Shown: piece by piece, positions 43,962 through 51,554 of the stretch
Position numbering within the stretch: position 1 is the stretch's first letter
Layout: the number at the start of each line of letters is the position of its first letter
NCBI RefSeq assembly: GCF_049896245.1
Contig: NZ_JAFCTX010000004.1
Location: forward strand, 1-64,000
Reading direction: 5' to 3'
DNA: 64,000 bases
From: Cypionkella sp049896245
GTDB taxonomy: Bacteria > Pseudomonadota > Alphaproteobacteria > Rhodobacterales > Rhodobacteraceae
The notes under the pieces: generated by a model
Database searches by the model: none
What the model saw: only the letters and a program-made list of their open reading frames with translations
Told to the model about the DNA's origin: nothing
Made by a program: the position numbers and the translations under genes

Positions 43962-44968
43962 GCCCAGTTGCCCTTAGACATCAGGCCCAAAATCTCCAAC
44001 TGTCGCCAGTTGATGTATTTCTCGCTCCACTTGCACCAGAGGTCAGGCTGGGTGCTGATGCCAGCGCGATAGGCGCGGTATTCGTGGCTGTTGGCGTAAT
44101 GCTGGCGGCGCTCCATCTCTTCCTCGGCCTTATGGGCGAAGGTATCGAGAAATTTGGCATGCAGCAGGCAACCCGAGGCCTTTTCGCCGCCCCATTCATC
44201 GTAAACTTGGTTAAGCCCGCGCGGCAGCAGCATGTGGGTCGAGGACACATAGGCATAATCGCGATCCCATTTCACCAGCGGGATTTTGTTCAGCGCGGGG
44301 GCACGCTCGGGCAGATCCTGGAAGAACATCCGCAGGCGCGGGCCACCTTGAATCCACAGATTGCCGAATTTCTTATTGCGATGAATGACGTAGTTACCAG
44401 AGTCGAAATAGGGTGCGACCTCAAACGGGTCTTGGCCTTCGGCATAGGGGGCGGCGTCGAACGGGCCTTTGGGGTACATATCCAGCAGCATCGCCGAGAA
44501 GGATTTGATCGAAGACGCATCCAGCCAATCGGTCAGCGCCCGCAAAGGCCGGGTGTCGCAGAACGGATAGACGAAGAATTCGTCCGGATCGACGATCAGC
44601 GCCCAATGGCCATGCGCATATTTGTTTTGCAGATAGTTCAGCCAATCGACCCCGAAGCGCGACCGTTTATAGCTGTGCTGAGTGGTCCACAGCGAGACAT
44701 CGGGCTGCGCTTGCAGATATTCGCGGCTGCCATCATCGCTGTCATTGTCCACGATAATGAAATGATTGACGCCAAGGTTGCGGTAGTAGCGCAGGAAATA
44801 TGGCAGCCTGATCCGTTCATTGCGCAGGGTTGAGAACAGCAAGATATGGTCGGGCTTGATCAGATTGGTGCGATCGACAACGCCGCGCAACTCTCGCCGC
44901 TTGCGAAAAGCACGGATGCGCCAGCGCTTGCGCGCCAGCCGCAGCATATATCTTGAGAATACACCCAC
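43958..44968 (-). CDS. GT2-like glycosyltransferase (PF13704)
   Basis: This is a 336-residue protein. ILLFSTLRNERIRLPYFLRY, FIIVDNDSDDGS and ALIVDPDEFFV give the acceptor start, the DxD-like region and the metal-binding Asp typical of Glyco_tranf_2_4. The start is GTG at 44968, the first usable start after the GT4 stop; ATG at 44947 is an alternative. The region before it contains a CATCGC repeat in the same frame, so the true start matters. It is coupled to the GT14 gene downstream. Confidence 0.78.
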   Translation of the reverse strand: MGVFSRYMLRLARKRWRIRAFRKRRELRGVVDRTNLIKPDHILLFSTLRNERIRLPYFLRYYRNLGVNHFIIVDNDSDDGSREYLQAQPDVSLWTTQHSYKRSRFGVDWLNYLQNKYAHGHWALIVDPDEFFVYPFCDTRPLRALTDWLDASSIKSFSAMLLDMYPKGPFDAAPYAEGQDPFEVAPYFDSGNYVIHRNKKFGNLWIQGGPRLRMFFQDLPERAPALNKIPLVKWDRDYAYVSSTHMLLPRGLNQVYDEWGGEKASGCLLHAKFLDTFAHKAEEEMERRQHYANSHEYRAYRAGISTQPDLWCKWSEKYINWRQLEILGLMSKGNWA

Positions 44969-44988
44969 CCTTACACTTCCACTTGCCC

Positions 44989-45018
44989 CATCGCCATCGC
45001 CATCGCCATCGCCATCGC
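44989..45018. repeat. hexanucleotide repeat (CATCGC)5
   Basis: Five perfect copies of CATCGC lie between the stop of the GT4 gene (45029) and the start of the GT2 gene (44968). On the minus strand the repeat reads Gly-Asp dipeptides in the frame of the GT2 gene, open back to the GT4 stop. Confidence 0.95.
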
Positions 45019-45028
45019 TAACGAAATA

Positions 45029-46195
45029 TCACATCCTGCTTAACACAAGCTTGAAATGTTCCGCCCAGTTTGGTGGCGTCTTTGTCGCCCTTTTCGTTAT
45101 CCCAACCGTGGCCAACCGGCTGATTGTTTCCATCCAAGAATAACTGTCCGCTAGCTCAAGGTAAACCGCGAACTCCCCCAGAAGCTCTTGAAATACTGCC
45201 AGATCAGAGACGACAACCGGGGTGCCCAAGCTGGCAGCCTCCAGCGCGGGGATGCCGAAGCCCTCGGCGAAGCTGGGAAAGAGTAATCCCTGTGCGCCTT
45301 GCAACAGGAAGGCGATCTGGCCATCGGTTAGGCCGGCGCGCTCCTGAATCGGGGAATCATCTGGCAGGGTATTCAGCCGGGCGAAGACCTCATGGTTCGA
45401 CCAGCCGCGCCCACCAAGGATCAGCAGGCCGGGGGGATTGGGCATTTGCGCCCAAAGGTTCAGCAGAAGGACGTGATTCTTGCGCGGCTCGATGGTGCCG
45501 AGGGTGACGAAATAGGGCTGCGTGGGGGTGTCCGTGGCGATGGGGTGCGCGACATGCACGCCCAGATTGGCGGTGATACCTTCCGGCACGCGGCCCAGAC
45601 GGGCCAGTTGCGCCTCGGTCTCCGCCCGGGTGGCTTGAGTGGTGTGGATCACCAGATCGGCATGGCTGGCGACCACCTGCATCTTGCGACGGAAGGGCTC
45701 TACCGTATCGGGACGGGCGAATTCAGGGTGATCGAGCGGGATGGTGTCATGCACCAACACGGCGATTTTCAGACCAGCGGCGTGGATTTGCGCCAAGCTG
45801 CGGTCGTCCAGATTGGCGTGGCCGGTGTTGAAATAGCTGGAGCCGGGGGGCAGATGGCGCTTGAGCAGACGCGCCAGACGGCGCTTGGTGCAGCGGGCGA
45901 TGGCAAGACGGCGCAGCGCGGCCTCGGCCCGACCGCGCGCAGGATCACGCCGCCATGCGATGCGGCCAATCAGGTCATTGCGGGTCAAGTCCAACGTGCC
46001 GTCACGCAGCGCGATCATCGCAGGACGGTCCAGCAGCAAAAAGCCCGGCGCTGTCCGCACCAGGCCCAAACACAGCGTATCCAGCCGCAAAAACTGCTCT
46101 AGATAGGCGAACTCAACCCGGTCCACCCCGGTCATTGGCCCCTTGCTCAGGCGCGACATCAGCCGCGTCAGGTCAAGCAGCCGCGCCGGGACCAC
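45029..46195 (-). CDS. GT4 family glycosyltransferase
   Basis: This is a 388-residue protein with C-terminal YFVTLGTIEPRKNHVLLL and the nucleotide-sugar motif SFAEGFGIPALEAASLGTPVV, typical of GT4 enzymes (mannosyl- or rhamnosyltransferase-like). The start codon is GTG at 46195, three bases after the galU stop, so the gene is coupled to galU. It is part of the minus-strand polysaccharide operon. Confidence 0.86.
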   Translation of the reverse strand: MVPARLLDLTRLMSRLSKGPMTGVDRVEFAYLEQFLRLDTLCLGLVRTAPGFLLLDRPAMIALRDGTLDLTRNDLIGRIAWRRDPARGRAEAALRRLAIARCTKRRLARLLKRHLPPGSSYFNTGHANLDDRSLAQIHAAGLKIAVLVHDTIPLDHPEFARPDTVEPFRRKMQVVASHADLVIHTTQATRAETEAQLARLGRVPEGITANLGVHVAHPIATDTPTQPYFVTLGTIEPRKNHVLLLNLWAQMPNPPGLLILGGRGWSNHEVFARLNTLPDDSPIQERAGLTDGQIAFLLQGAQGLLFPSFAEGFGIPALEAASLGTPVVVSDLAVFQELLGEFAVYLELADSYSWMETISRLATVGITKRATKTPPNWAEHFKLVLSRM

Positions 46196-46198
46196 CGC

Positions 46199-47092
46199 TT
46201 ACTGCGCCGCTTTTTGCAACGCGATCATGTCGTTCAGATAGGCACCGAATTCCTCGCGCAGGTCCGGTCGCGCAAGTCCGAAAGCCACCGTCGCCTGTAG
46301 GAAACCCGCCTTTGATCCGCAGTCATAGCGCTGCCCGCGGAAGCGATAGCCATAGACCTTGCCCGCCTTGGTTTCCTCGGCGATGGCGTCGGTCAACTGA
46401 ATCTCACCACCCGCGCCTTGCTTCATTTTGTTCAGATTGCTCAACACCTTAGGCGTCAGGATATAGCGCCCGATCACCGCGAGGTTAGACGGCGCATCCT
46501 CGGCTTTCGGTTTTTCAACCATGCCCTTGGCCAGCACAATCGCGCCCATATCCTCGGCAATATCCAACACGCCGTAGGACGAGGCCTTATGCGGCGGCAC
46601 TTCCATCGCGGCGACCATGTTGCCGCCAGTTTGCTCGTAAGCCTCCATCATCTGCTGCAAGCACGGCTTTTCAGCGGCGATCACGTCATCGGGCAGCAGC
46701 ACGGCAAAGGGTTCATCGCCGATCAGACGGCGGGCGCACCAGACGGCATGACCAAGGCCCAAGGGGCGGGTTTGACGCAGATAAGCAATCGCGCCGGAAT
46801 CCATGTTGGTTTCCTTCAGGATCTCCAACAGATCATCTTTCCCGGCTTTGCGCAGGGTGTTTTCCAGCTCGGGTGAGTGGTCGAAGTAATCCTCAAGCGC
46901 GGATTTGCCGCGCGAGGTGACGAAGATAAATTCCTTGATGCCCGCAGCACGCGCCTCATCAATCGCGTATTGAATCAGCGGCCGGTCCACCAGCGTCATG
47001 ATCTCTTTCGGGATGGATTTGGTGGCTGGCAGAAACCGCGTGCCCATTCCGGCAACAGGAAAGACTGCTTTCGTGACTTTTTTAATCTTCAT
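46199..47092 (-). CDS. galU: GalU, UTP-glucose-1-phosphate uridylyltransferase
   Basis: This is a 297-residue nucleotidyltransferase. VFPVAGMGTRFLPATKSIPK is the nucleotide-binding start. VDRPLIQYAIDEA and the later CGSKAGFLQATVAF match GalU. It makes UDP-glucose for polysaccharide and lipopolysaccharide sugars. I chose the ATG at 47092 (MKIKKVTKAVFP); a GTG six codons upstream is possible. It heads the run galU-GT4-GT2-GT14-sulfotransferase. Confidence 0.94.
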   Translation of the reverse strand: MKIKKVTKAVFPVAGMGTRFLPATKSIPKEIMTLVDRPLIQYAIDEARAAGIKEFIFVTSRGKSALEDYFDHSPELENTLRKAGKDDLLEILKETNMDSGAIAYLRQTRPLGLGHAVWCARRLIGDEPFAVLLPDDVIAAEKPCLQQMMEAYEQTGGNMVAAMEVPPHKASSYGVLDIAEDMGAIVLAKGMVEKPKAEDAPSNLAVIGRYILTPKVLSNLNKMKQGAGGEIQLTDAIAEETKAGKVYGYRFRGQRYDCGSKAGFLQATVAFGLARPDLREEFGAYLNDMIALQKAAQ

Positions 47093-47266
47093 CGGCCCAT
47101 TCTTTCGCACTGCCCGGCATTTTCGGACAAATTATACCCTAACCCACAAAGCTTAACAGAACAATCGGTTCGCTTTGGGGATGGCATTTCTGTTACCCCT
47201 TATAACGCAGTTCCGCAGTCACAGTTCCGGGGAAAATTCGCTGTAACGCCGCGGCATTGGCGGCGC
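47093..47266. other. promoter region upstream of galU
   Basis: These 174 bases separate galU from the convergently positioned end of the next minus-strand gene. They are AT-richer than the surroundings (for example AAATTATACCCTAACCCACA near 47128) and probably hold the galU promoter. No hairpin terminator of the upstream glycosyltransferase was seen. Confidence 0.4.
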
Positions 47267-48484
47267 TCAGCCGATGGGGCGGTAGGCAGACAGGCGCGCG
47301 GCTTCTTCTGCGACGCGTTTTCGCAAGGATATCAGCCGAAAACGCGGACCATGGCGGGTCGATTGGCCGAAAATGCCGCCGGTTTGCAGCCAGTATCCTT
47401 GTGGCTGGAAGCTGATTTTATGCGGGCGGGCTGTGGGGGTGAACAGGAAAACCGTGGTGATATGCGCTGTACTGGCGGCCGCCTCGGCCAGCAGGCGGCG
47501 CTTTTGCCAGAACCGCCCGGCGAGGATTTTACCGGGGCGCGGGCCGGTCTTTAGCGGTTGCAGCGCGGCACTGGTTTCTGGGAGGGGTGACAGCGCGGCA
47601 AGTATATGGGCAAGCCCCTCAGCCCAGCCTTGGGTGAGGCTGGTCAGCAGGCCCAGTTCGGCCTGCACGTCGATACGACCAGCGCGGCGATGTTCGGCTA
47701 TACGGGTAGATTCCCGCAAGGATAGAGCCTTTAACGCGGCTGAAAAATCAGCTTCTGGCGCGTGGCGGCGCAGGAAAATCGCGGTGCTGGCGGCAATGTC
47801 ATGCAGGCTCAGCGGCACCCGATTCGCGGTGCGGCGTGCGCTGGCGAGATAGCCGTGATGCACCTGCGCATCGGGGATGATCGCGGTGAGGCCCGATAAG
47901 TTTTGCCCCGACAAGCGCAGGTTCACATCAGCTTCGTCGAGGTAAAATCGGTAAGCCGGATCAAAGCCGCCGATCGCAAGCAGCGCATCGCGACGGAAGG
48001 CGCAGTTGGTGCCTTGGGTTTTCACCGCCCGCTGTGGCGTGTTGGCGCGCAGGACCGGCTCGGTGATGGTCAGCGGGTGATCTTGGTCGAATTGATCAAC
48101 CTCGCACGCCTGCCACTGGTAGGAAATCCCGTTGCGGCCCCGGATAAAGCCCGTGCTGGCGGTGACTTGCGCGTTGGCAAAGGGCGCGGTCAGGCGCGAC
48201 AGCCATGTCGGCTCGGCCACCGCATCATCGTCGATGAAGGCCACGACGGGGCCAGAGGCCATGGCCAGCCCGGCATTGCGGGCGGCGCTGATGTTGGCTT
48301 CGTCAAATGTCACGCATTTCAGCGGCAGCGGCAGGTTCTCCGCCTGCCGGATCGCCTCGGGGTCGGCCACCACGATCAGCTCAAAATTCGGGTGATCCTG
48401 CTGGGTTAGAGCCACAATGCAGCGCATCAGCGCCGCCGCGCGGTGGCGGCTGACGACGATCACGCTGACGGGGGCCATGGTCAT
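47267..48484 (-). CDS. GT2 family glycosyltransferase
   Basis: This is a 405-residue protein with a GT-A domain: VSVIVVSRHRAAALMRCIVA, the donor-binding ISAARNAGLAMASGPVVAF and DDD motif (FIDDDAVAEP), and FDPAYRFYLDEADVNLRL as the acceptor part. The C-terminal 180 residues are not assigned. ATG at 48484 overlaps the kdsB stop (ATGA), so it is coupled to kdsB and cysQ. The partner genes suggest a Kdo-related or capsular sugar role. Confidence 0.85.
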   Translation of the reverse strand: MTMAPVSVIVVSRHRAAALMRCIVALTQQDHPNFELIVVADPEAIRQAENLPLPLKCVTFDEANISAARNAGLAMASGPVVAFIDDDAVAEPTWLSRLTAPFANAQVTASTGFIRGRNGISYQWQACEVDQFDQDHPLTITEPVLRANTPQRAVKTQGTNCAFRRDALLAIGGFDPAYRFYLDEADVNLRLSGQNLSGLTAIIPDAQVHHGYLASARRTANRVPLSLHDIAASTAIFLRRHAPEADFSAALKALSLRESTRIAEHRRAGRIDVQAELGLLTSLTQGWAEGLAHILAALSPLPETSAALQPLKTGPRPGKILAGRFWQKRRLLAEAAASTAHITTVFLFTPTARPHKISFQPQGYWLQTGGIFGQSTRHGPRFRLISLRKRVAEEAARLSAYRPIG

Positions 48485-49269
48485 GCAAGCGCGGCCAATG
48501 CGGCCTCGATCACCGACACGTCGGAGGGGTTGTTTAGCTCCCAAAACGTCAGGCCTTTGCCATCGACCTGCACGCACAGCACTTGCCGCCCGTTTTCGAG
48601 GAAGCGGAGTTGTTCCAGACCTTCAAGCGTCTCTAACGGGCCGATAGGCCAGCTTGGATAAGCGGCCAAAGCGGCGGGACGATAGGCGTAGACGCCGACA
48701 TGGTGGAACACCGGGGTGTTTTCATCATCCGCGTAGAGGCGACCAGTGAAGGGGATCACCTCTTTCGAGAAATACAGCCCGCGCATCCCCGCGCCAAAAA
48801 CCGCCGTTGTGCCACCAACCCGACCTGCCCGCCTGTCCGCCAGAAAGCCGTTCAACGCGCGACCATCGCAGCGCAACACCGGGGTGGCAATGTCCGCCTC
48901 GGGTGCCGCGCGCAGACCAGCGATCAGGTCTTCGACAAACCACGCAGGTGTCAGCGGCGCGTCGCCTTGCAGGTTCACCACAATGTCATACCCCGGCAAC
49001 AAGGCGGCAACCTCGGCACAGCGTTCGGTGCCGTTTTGCGCGGTGGACGAGGTCATGATCACCTCGGCCCCAAAATCCGCCGCATGGTCGCGGATGCGGG
49101 TATCGTCGGTCGCGACCACCACGCGACTGACCCCGCGCACAGCCATGGCAGCCTCCCAACTGCGCCTGATCAGGGTCTTCTCGCCATCCGGGCCTTTCAG
49201 CGAAACCAAGGGCTTGCCGGGATAACGCGCGCTGGCATAGCGGGCCGGGATGACGAGAAGCACGCTCAT
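48481..49269 (-). CDS. kdsB: KdsB, CMP-Kdo synthetase
   Basis: This is a 262-residue 3-deoxy-manno-octulosonate cytidylyltransferase. LLVIPARYASARYPGKPLV is the CTP-binding start, and VVNLQGDAPLTP and HHVGVYAYRP are typical. The enzyme activates Kdo for lipopolysaccharide or capsule. It overlaps cysQ upstream and the GT2 gene downstream by four bases each. The family's usual GDEP is here GDAP, a small deviation found in the capsule-type KdsB branch; this last point is inference. Confidence 0.9.
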   Translation of the reverse strand: MSVLLVIPARYASARYPGKPLVSLKGPDGEKTLIRRSWEAAMAVRGVSRVVVATDDTRIRDHAADFGAEVIMTSSTAQNGTERCAEVAALLPGYDIVVNLQGDAPLTPAWFVEDLIAGLRAAPEADIATPVLRCDGRALNGFLADRRAGRVGGTTAVFGAGMRGLYFSKEVIPFTGRLYADDENTPVFHHVGVYAYRPAALAAYPSWPIGPLETLEGLEQLRFLENGRQVLCVQVDGKGLTFWELNNPSDVSVIEAALAALA

Positions 49270-50060
49270 TTTTGCAAGATCACGCCGGGGGCGTAGGCGA
49301 TGAAAAACGGATTGTCCCAGCCTTGCTTGCCATAGGCCAAAGGCCTGTGATCATCAAAGCGCACCACATGACCGCCCGCGCCGCGCAAAACGGCATCGCC
49401 TGCGGCAGTGTCCCATTCCATCGTGCGGCCAAGCCGGGGATAAAGATCGGCCTCTCCAGTCGCCAGCAGACAGAATTTCAGGCTGGAACCCGCCGATTTC
49501 ATATCCTTAAACGCGTATTTGGCGATGTACTCATCTGTCGCCGCATCACGGTGCGATTTTGAGGCCACCACCATCAGCGCAGTGTTGTCAGGCTTGGAGA
49601 CGGAAAGCCGCGTCACCGGCCCCGCCGCATCCTTGGTAAAATCACCGGTTTCCTCAACCGTCGCCCCATCCGCCTGCGTGTAAAACAGCCGCCCCTGCGC
49701 CGGGGCATAGACCACGCCGCGCAACGGCACGCCATTCTCGACATAAGCGATATTCACGGTAAAATCGCCACGCCGCTGCACAAACTCTTTCGTGCCATCC
49801 AGCGGATCGACAATCAGAAAGGTTGAGGCGGTCAAAGCATGGCTGTCCGCCTGTTCCTCGGTGATCAGCACCACATCCGGGAAAGCTGCACGCAAGCCTG
49901 CCGAGATGATCGCATCGGCAGCCTCGTCGGCTTCTGTCACTGGGCTGGCATCGGATTTCGACCGCACCGCGAAATCCGGGCCATTGTAGACCTGCATGAT
50001 GCGGTCGCCCGCTTCCAATGCCAGACGGCGAATGACGGGGATCAGATGGTCAAAGTTCAT
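49266..50060 (-). CDS. cysQ: CysQ, 3'(2'),5'-bisphosphate nucleotidase
   Basis: This is a 264-residue inositol-monophosphatase-fold enzyme. Metal-binding motifs are ITEEQAD, VDPLDGTKEF and WDTAAGDAV. CysQ dephosphorylates PAP, the product of sulfotransferases, so it fits the sulfotransferase gene in the same region. I chose the ATG at 50060 with AGGAGAG upstream. It leads the cysQ-kdsB-GT2 run and is divergent from the ABC-2 permease. Confidence 0.92.
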   Translation of the reverse strand: MNFDHLIPVIRRLALEAGDRIMQVYNGPDFAVRSKSDASPVTEADEAADAIISAGLRAAFPDVVLITEEQADSHALTASTFLIVDPLDGTKEFVQRRGDFTVNIAYVENGVPLRGVVYAPAQGRLFYTQADGATVEETGDFTKDAAGPVTRLSVSKPDNTALMVVASKSHRDAATDEYIAKYAFKDMKSAGSSLKFCLLATGEADLYPRLGRTMEWDTAAGDAVLRGAGGHVVRFDDHRPLAYGKQGWDNPFFIAYAPGVILQK

Positions 50061-50161
50061 AGGCTCTCCTGACAAGCGCGTCATCGCATTGCCGTGTTGT
50101 TGATTAATTCAGACATCGCCTTTATCATCGGTTGCAGAGGGAACAGCAAGATTTCCTGCGC

Positions 50162-50167
50162 TATAAT
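50162..50167 (+). promoter_or_regulatory. TATAAT -10 element before ABC-2 permease
   Basis: A perfect TATAAT stands 30 bases upstream of the permease ATG. No good -35 hexamer is at 17 bases, so an activator may be needed. Confidence 0.4.
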
Positions 50168-50196
50168 GGGCCACGCCCAAACATGAGGTTGCGGTA

Positions 50197-51018
50197 ATGT
50201 TTCGCCCGGAAGTCAAACGCACCAAGGTGACCAGCGGTTTTGCCATGCTGGAGCTGATTTTTCACGCTGCCGTGCGCAACGTGCGCAAGCAGCATGGCAA
50301 TGCGGTGATCGGGTTGCTGATGAGCATCACGCAGTCGGTGCTGATGGTGGTGATCATGGTGTTCATGTTCGACCTGTTGCAGATGCGCGGCTCGGCACTG
50401 CGCGGTGATTTCGTGCTGTATATCATGTCCGGGGTGTTCAATTTTGCCACCCATGCCAAGACGTTAAGTGCGGTGTCGAAATCCGATGGGCCAACCTCGG
50501 CGATGATGAAACACTCGCCGATGAACACCATCGTGTCGATTTCCTCGGCGGCACTCGGGGCGCTTTATCTGCAGACCCTGTCGGCGATGGTGATCCTGTT
50601 CTTTTACCACACGCTGTGGACGCCGATCACCATTTACGATCCCGTGCCAGTGATTGGCATTTACATGCTGTCCTGGGCCTCGGGCATTGGCGTGGGGATG
50701 ATCTTCAAGGCCGCAACCCCTTGGCAGCCCGAGTTTTTCAGCATCGCGACCTCGATCTACGCCCGTGCCAATATGATCTTTTCCGGCAAGATGTTCTTGG
50801 CCAACGCCATGCCCTCCAGCCGTCTGCACTATTACACATGGAACCCGCTGTTCCATTCGATTGACCAAACCCGCGGCTACATGTTTCAGAACTATCATCC
50901 GCATAACAGCTCGATCGACTACACCATCTGGGTGACCTTCGTGCTGATCGTGATCGGCCTGATGGGTGAGAATTTCACCCGCAGGCATGTTTCTGCCAGT
51001 TGGGGTGCCGGGCGATGA
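50197..51018 (+). CDS. ABC-2 type polysaccharide export permease
   Basis: This is a 273-residue inner-membrane permease of the ABC-2 family with about six helices. YTWNPLFHSIDQTRGYMFQN is the conserved end segment of capsule and O-antigen export permeases (KpsM/Wzm-like). The partner ATPase gene is not in this window. It is divergent from cysQ and overlapped by a truncated SH3 gene at its end (ATGA). It probably exports the polysaccharide made by the adjacent genes, which is inference. Confidence 0.85.
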   Translation: MFRPEVKRTKVTSGFAMLELIFHAAVRNVRKQHGNAVIGLLMSITQSVLMVVIMVFMFDLLQMRGSALRGDFVLYIMSGVFNFATHAKTLSAVSKSDGPTSAMMKHSPMNTIVSISSAALGALYLQTLSAMVILFFYHTLWTPITIYDPVPVIGIYMLSWASGIGVGMIFKAATPWQPEFFSIATSIYARANMIFSGKMFLANAMPSSRLHYYTWNPLFHSIDQTRGYMFQNYHPHNSSIDYTIWVTFVLIVIGLMGENFTRRHVSASWGAGR

Positions 51019-51212
51019 AGCGGCTTTTGCTGTGCCTTGGCCTGCTGTGGCCGGGCTTGGCGGACGCGCAGGTGTTGACCGCGCTGTATGATGTGGCCGG
51101 GGTCACAGGGGATGATATGCTGAATGTTCGGGTCGGCCCAGATGCCGATAGCGCCGCTAGGGGCTGCTTGCCGCCCAATGCCAAAGCGGTTGACGTTGTG
51201 GTATCGCTGTAA
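51015..51212 (+). pseudogene. truncated SH3-domain exported protein
   Basis: This is a 65-residue product with signal peptide MKRLLLCLGLLWPGLADA and the start of a bacterial SH3 domain (ALYDVAGVTGDDMLNVRVGP). It ends after PPNAKAVDVVVSL, in the middle of the usual domain. Homologous proteins are longer, so a deletion or rearrangement removed the C-terminal part. It is coupled to the ABC-2 permease by ATGA overlap and could still be translated. Confidence 0.65.
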
Positions 51213-51416
51213 AGCGCTGGCAGACCTGTTCGGACGGGATGTCTGACAAAGCCTTGGTATCCGCCTTGATCTGTTTCAGGCGGCAAGCCCGAACCAATCC
51301 GCAAAAACCCTGCATGGGTGCTGCCATTTGGCACCTTTGGCAGTCTGAATCCCCGCCCACAATCCAAACCCGGCAATTTTTCCGATCATTGATTAGGTTT
51401 TACCCCCCACGCAGCG
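51213..51416. other. intergenic region after the truncated SH3 gene
   Basis: No supported gene. A minus-strand frame (51157-51360) with six Cys residues was seen but has no ribosome binding site and overlaps the SH3 remnant. The rest leads to the dnaK promoter. Confidence 0.4.
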
Positions 51417-51446
51417 CTTGCAGGGTCAAATCAGCCTGCCTATATA
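51417..51446 (+). promoter_or_regulatory. heat-shock (RpoH-type) promoter of dnaK
   Basis: CTTG at 51417-51420 and CCTATATA at 51439-51446 with an 18-base gap resemble alphaproteobacterial sigma-32 promoters (CTTG - CYTATNT). It lies 109 bases before the dnaK start. Confidence 0.6.
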
Positions 51447-51554
51447 CGCCCAGAAGCCGGAAACGGGCAGTAGCCCTTCCGGGTCTCATGGGATCGGGAC
51501 GGAATGCCTGCTTGGGTTCCGCACCACAACATCGCCTACGGAAAGGGACCACTC

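Noticed and set aside
44989..45018. Classical frameshift phase variation by the CATCGC repeat
   Set aside because: The unit is six bases, so copy changes do not shift the frame. Only spacing or linker length could vary.
51157..51360. Cys-rich minus-strand frame after the SH3 remnant
   Set aside because: No ribosome site, overlap with the SH3 frame, and no recognised motif.
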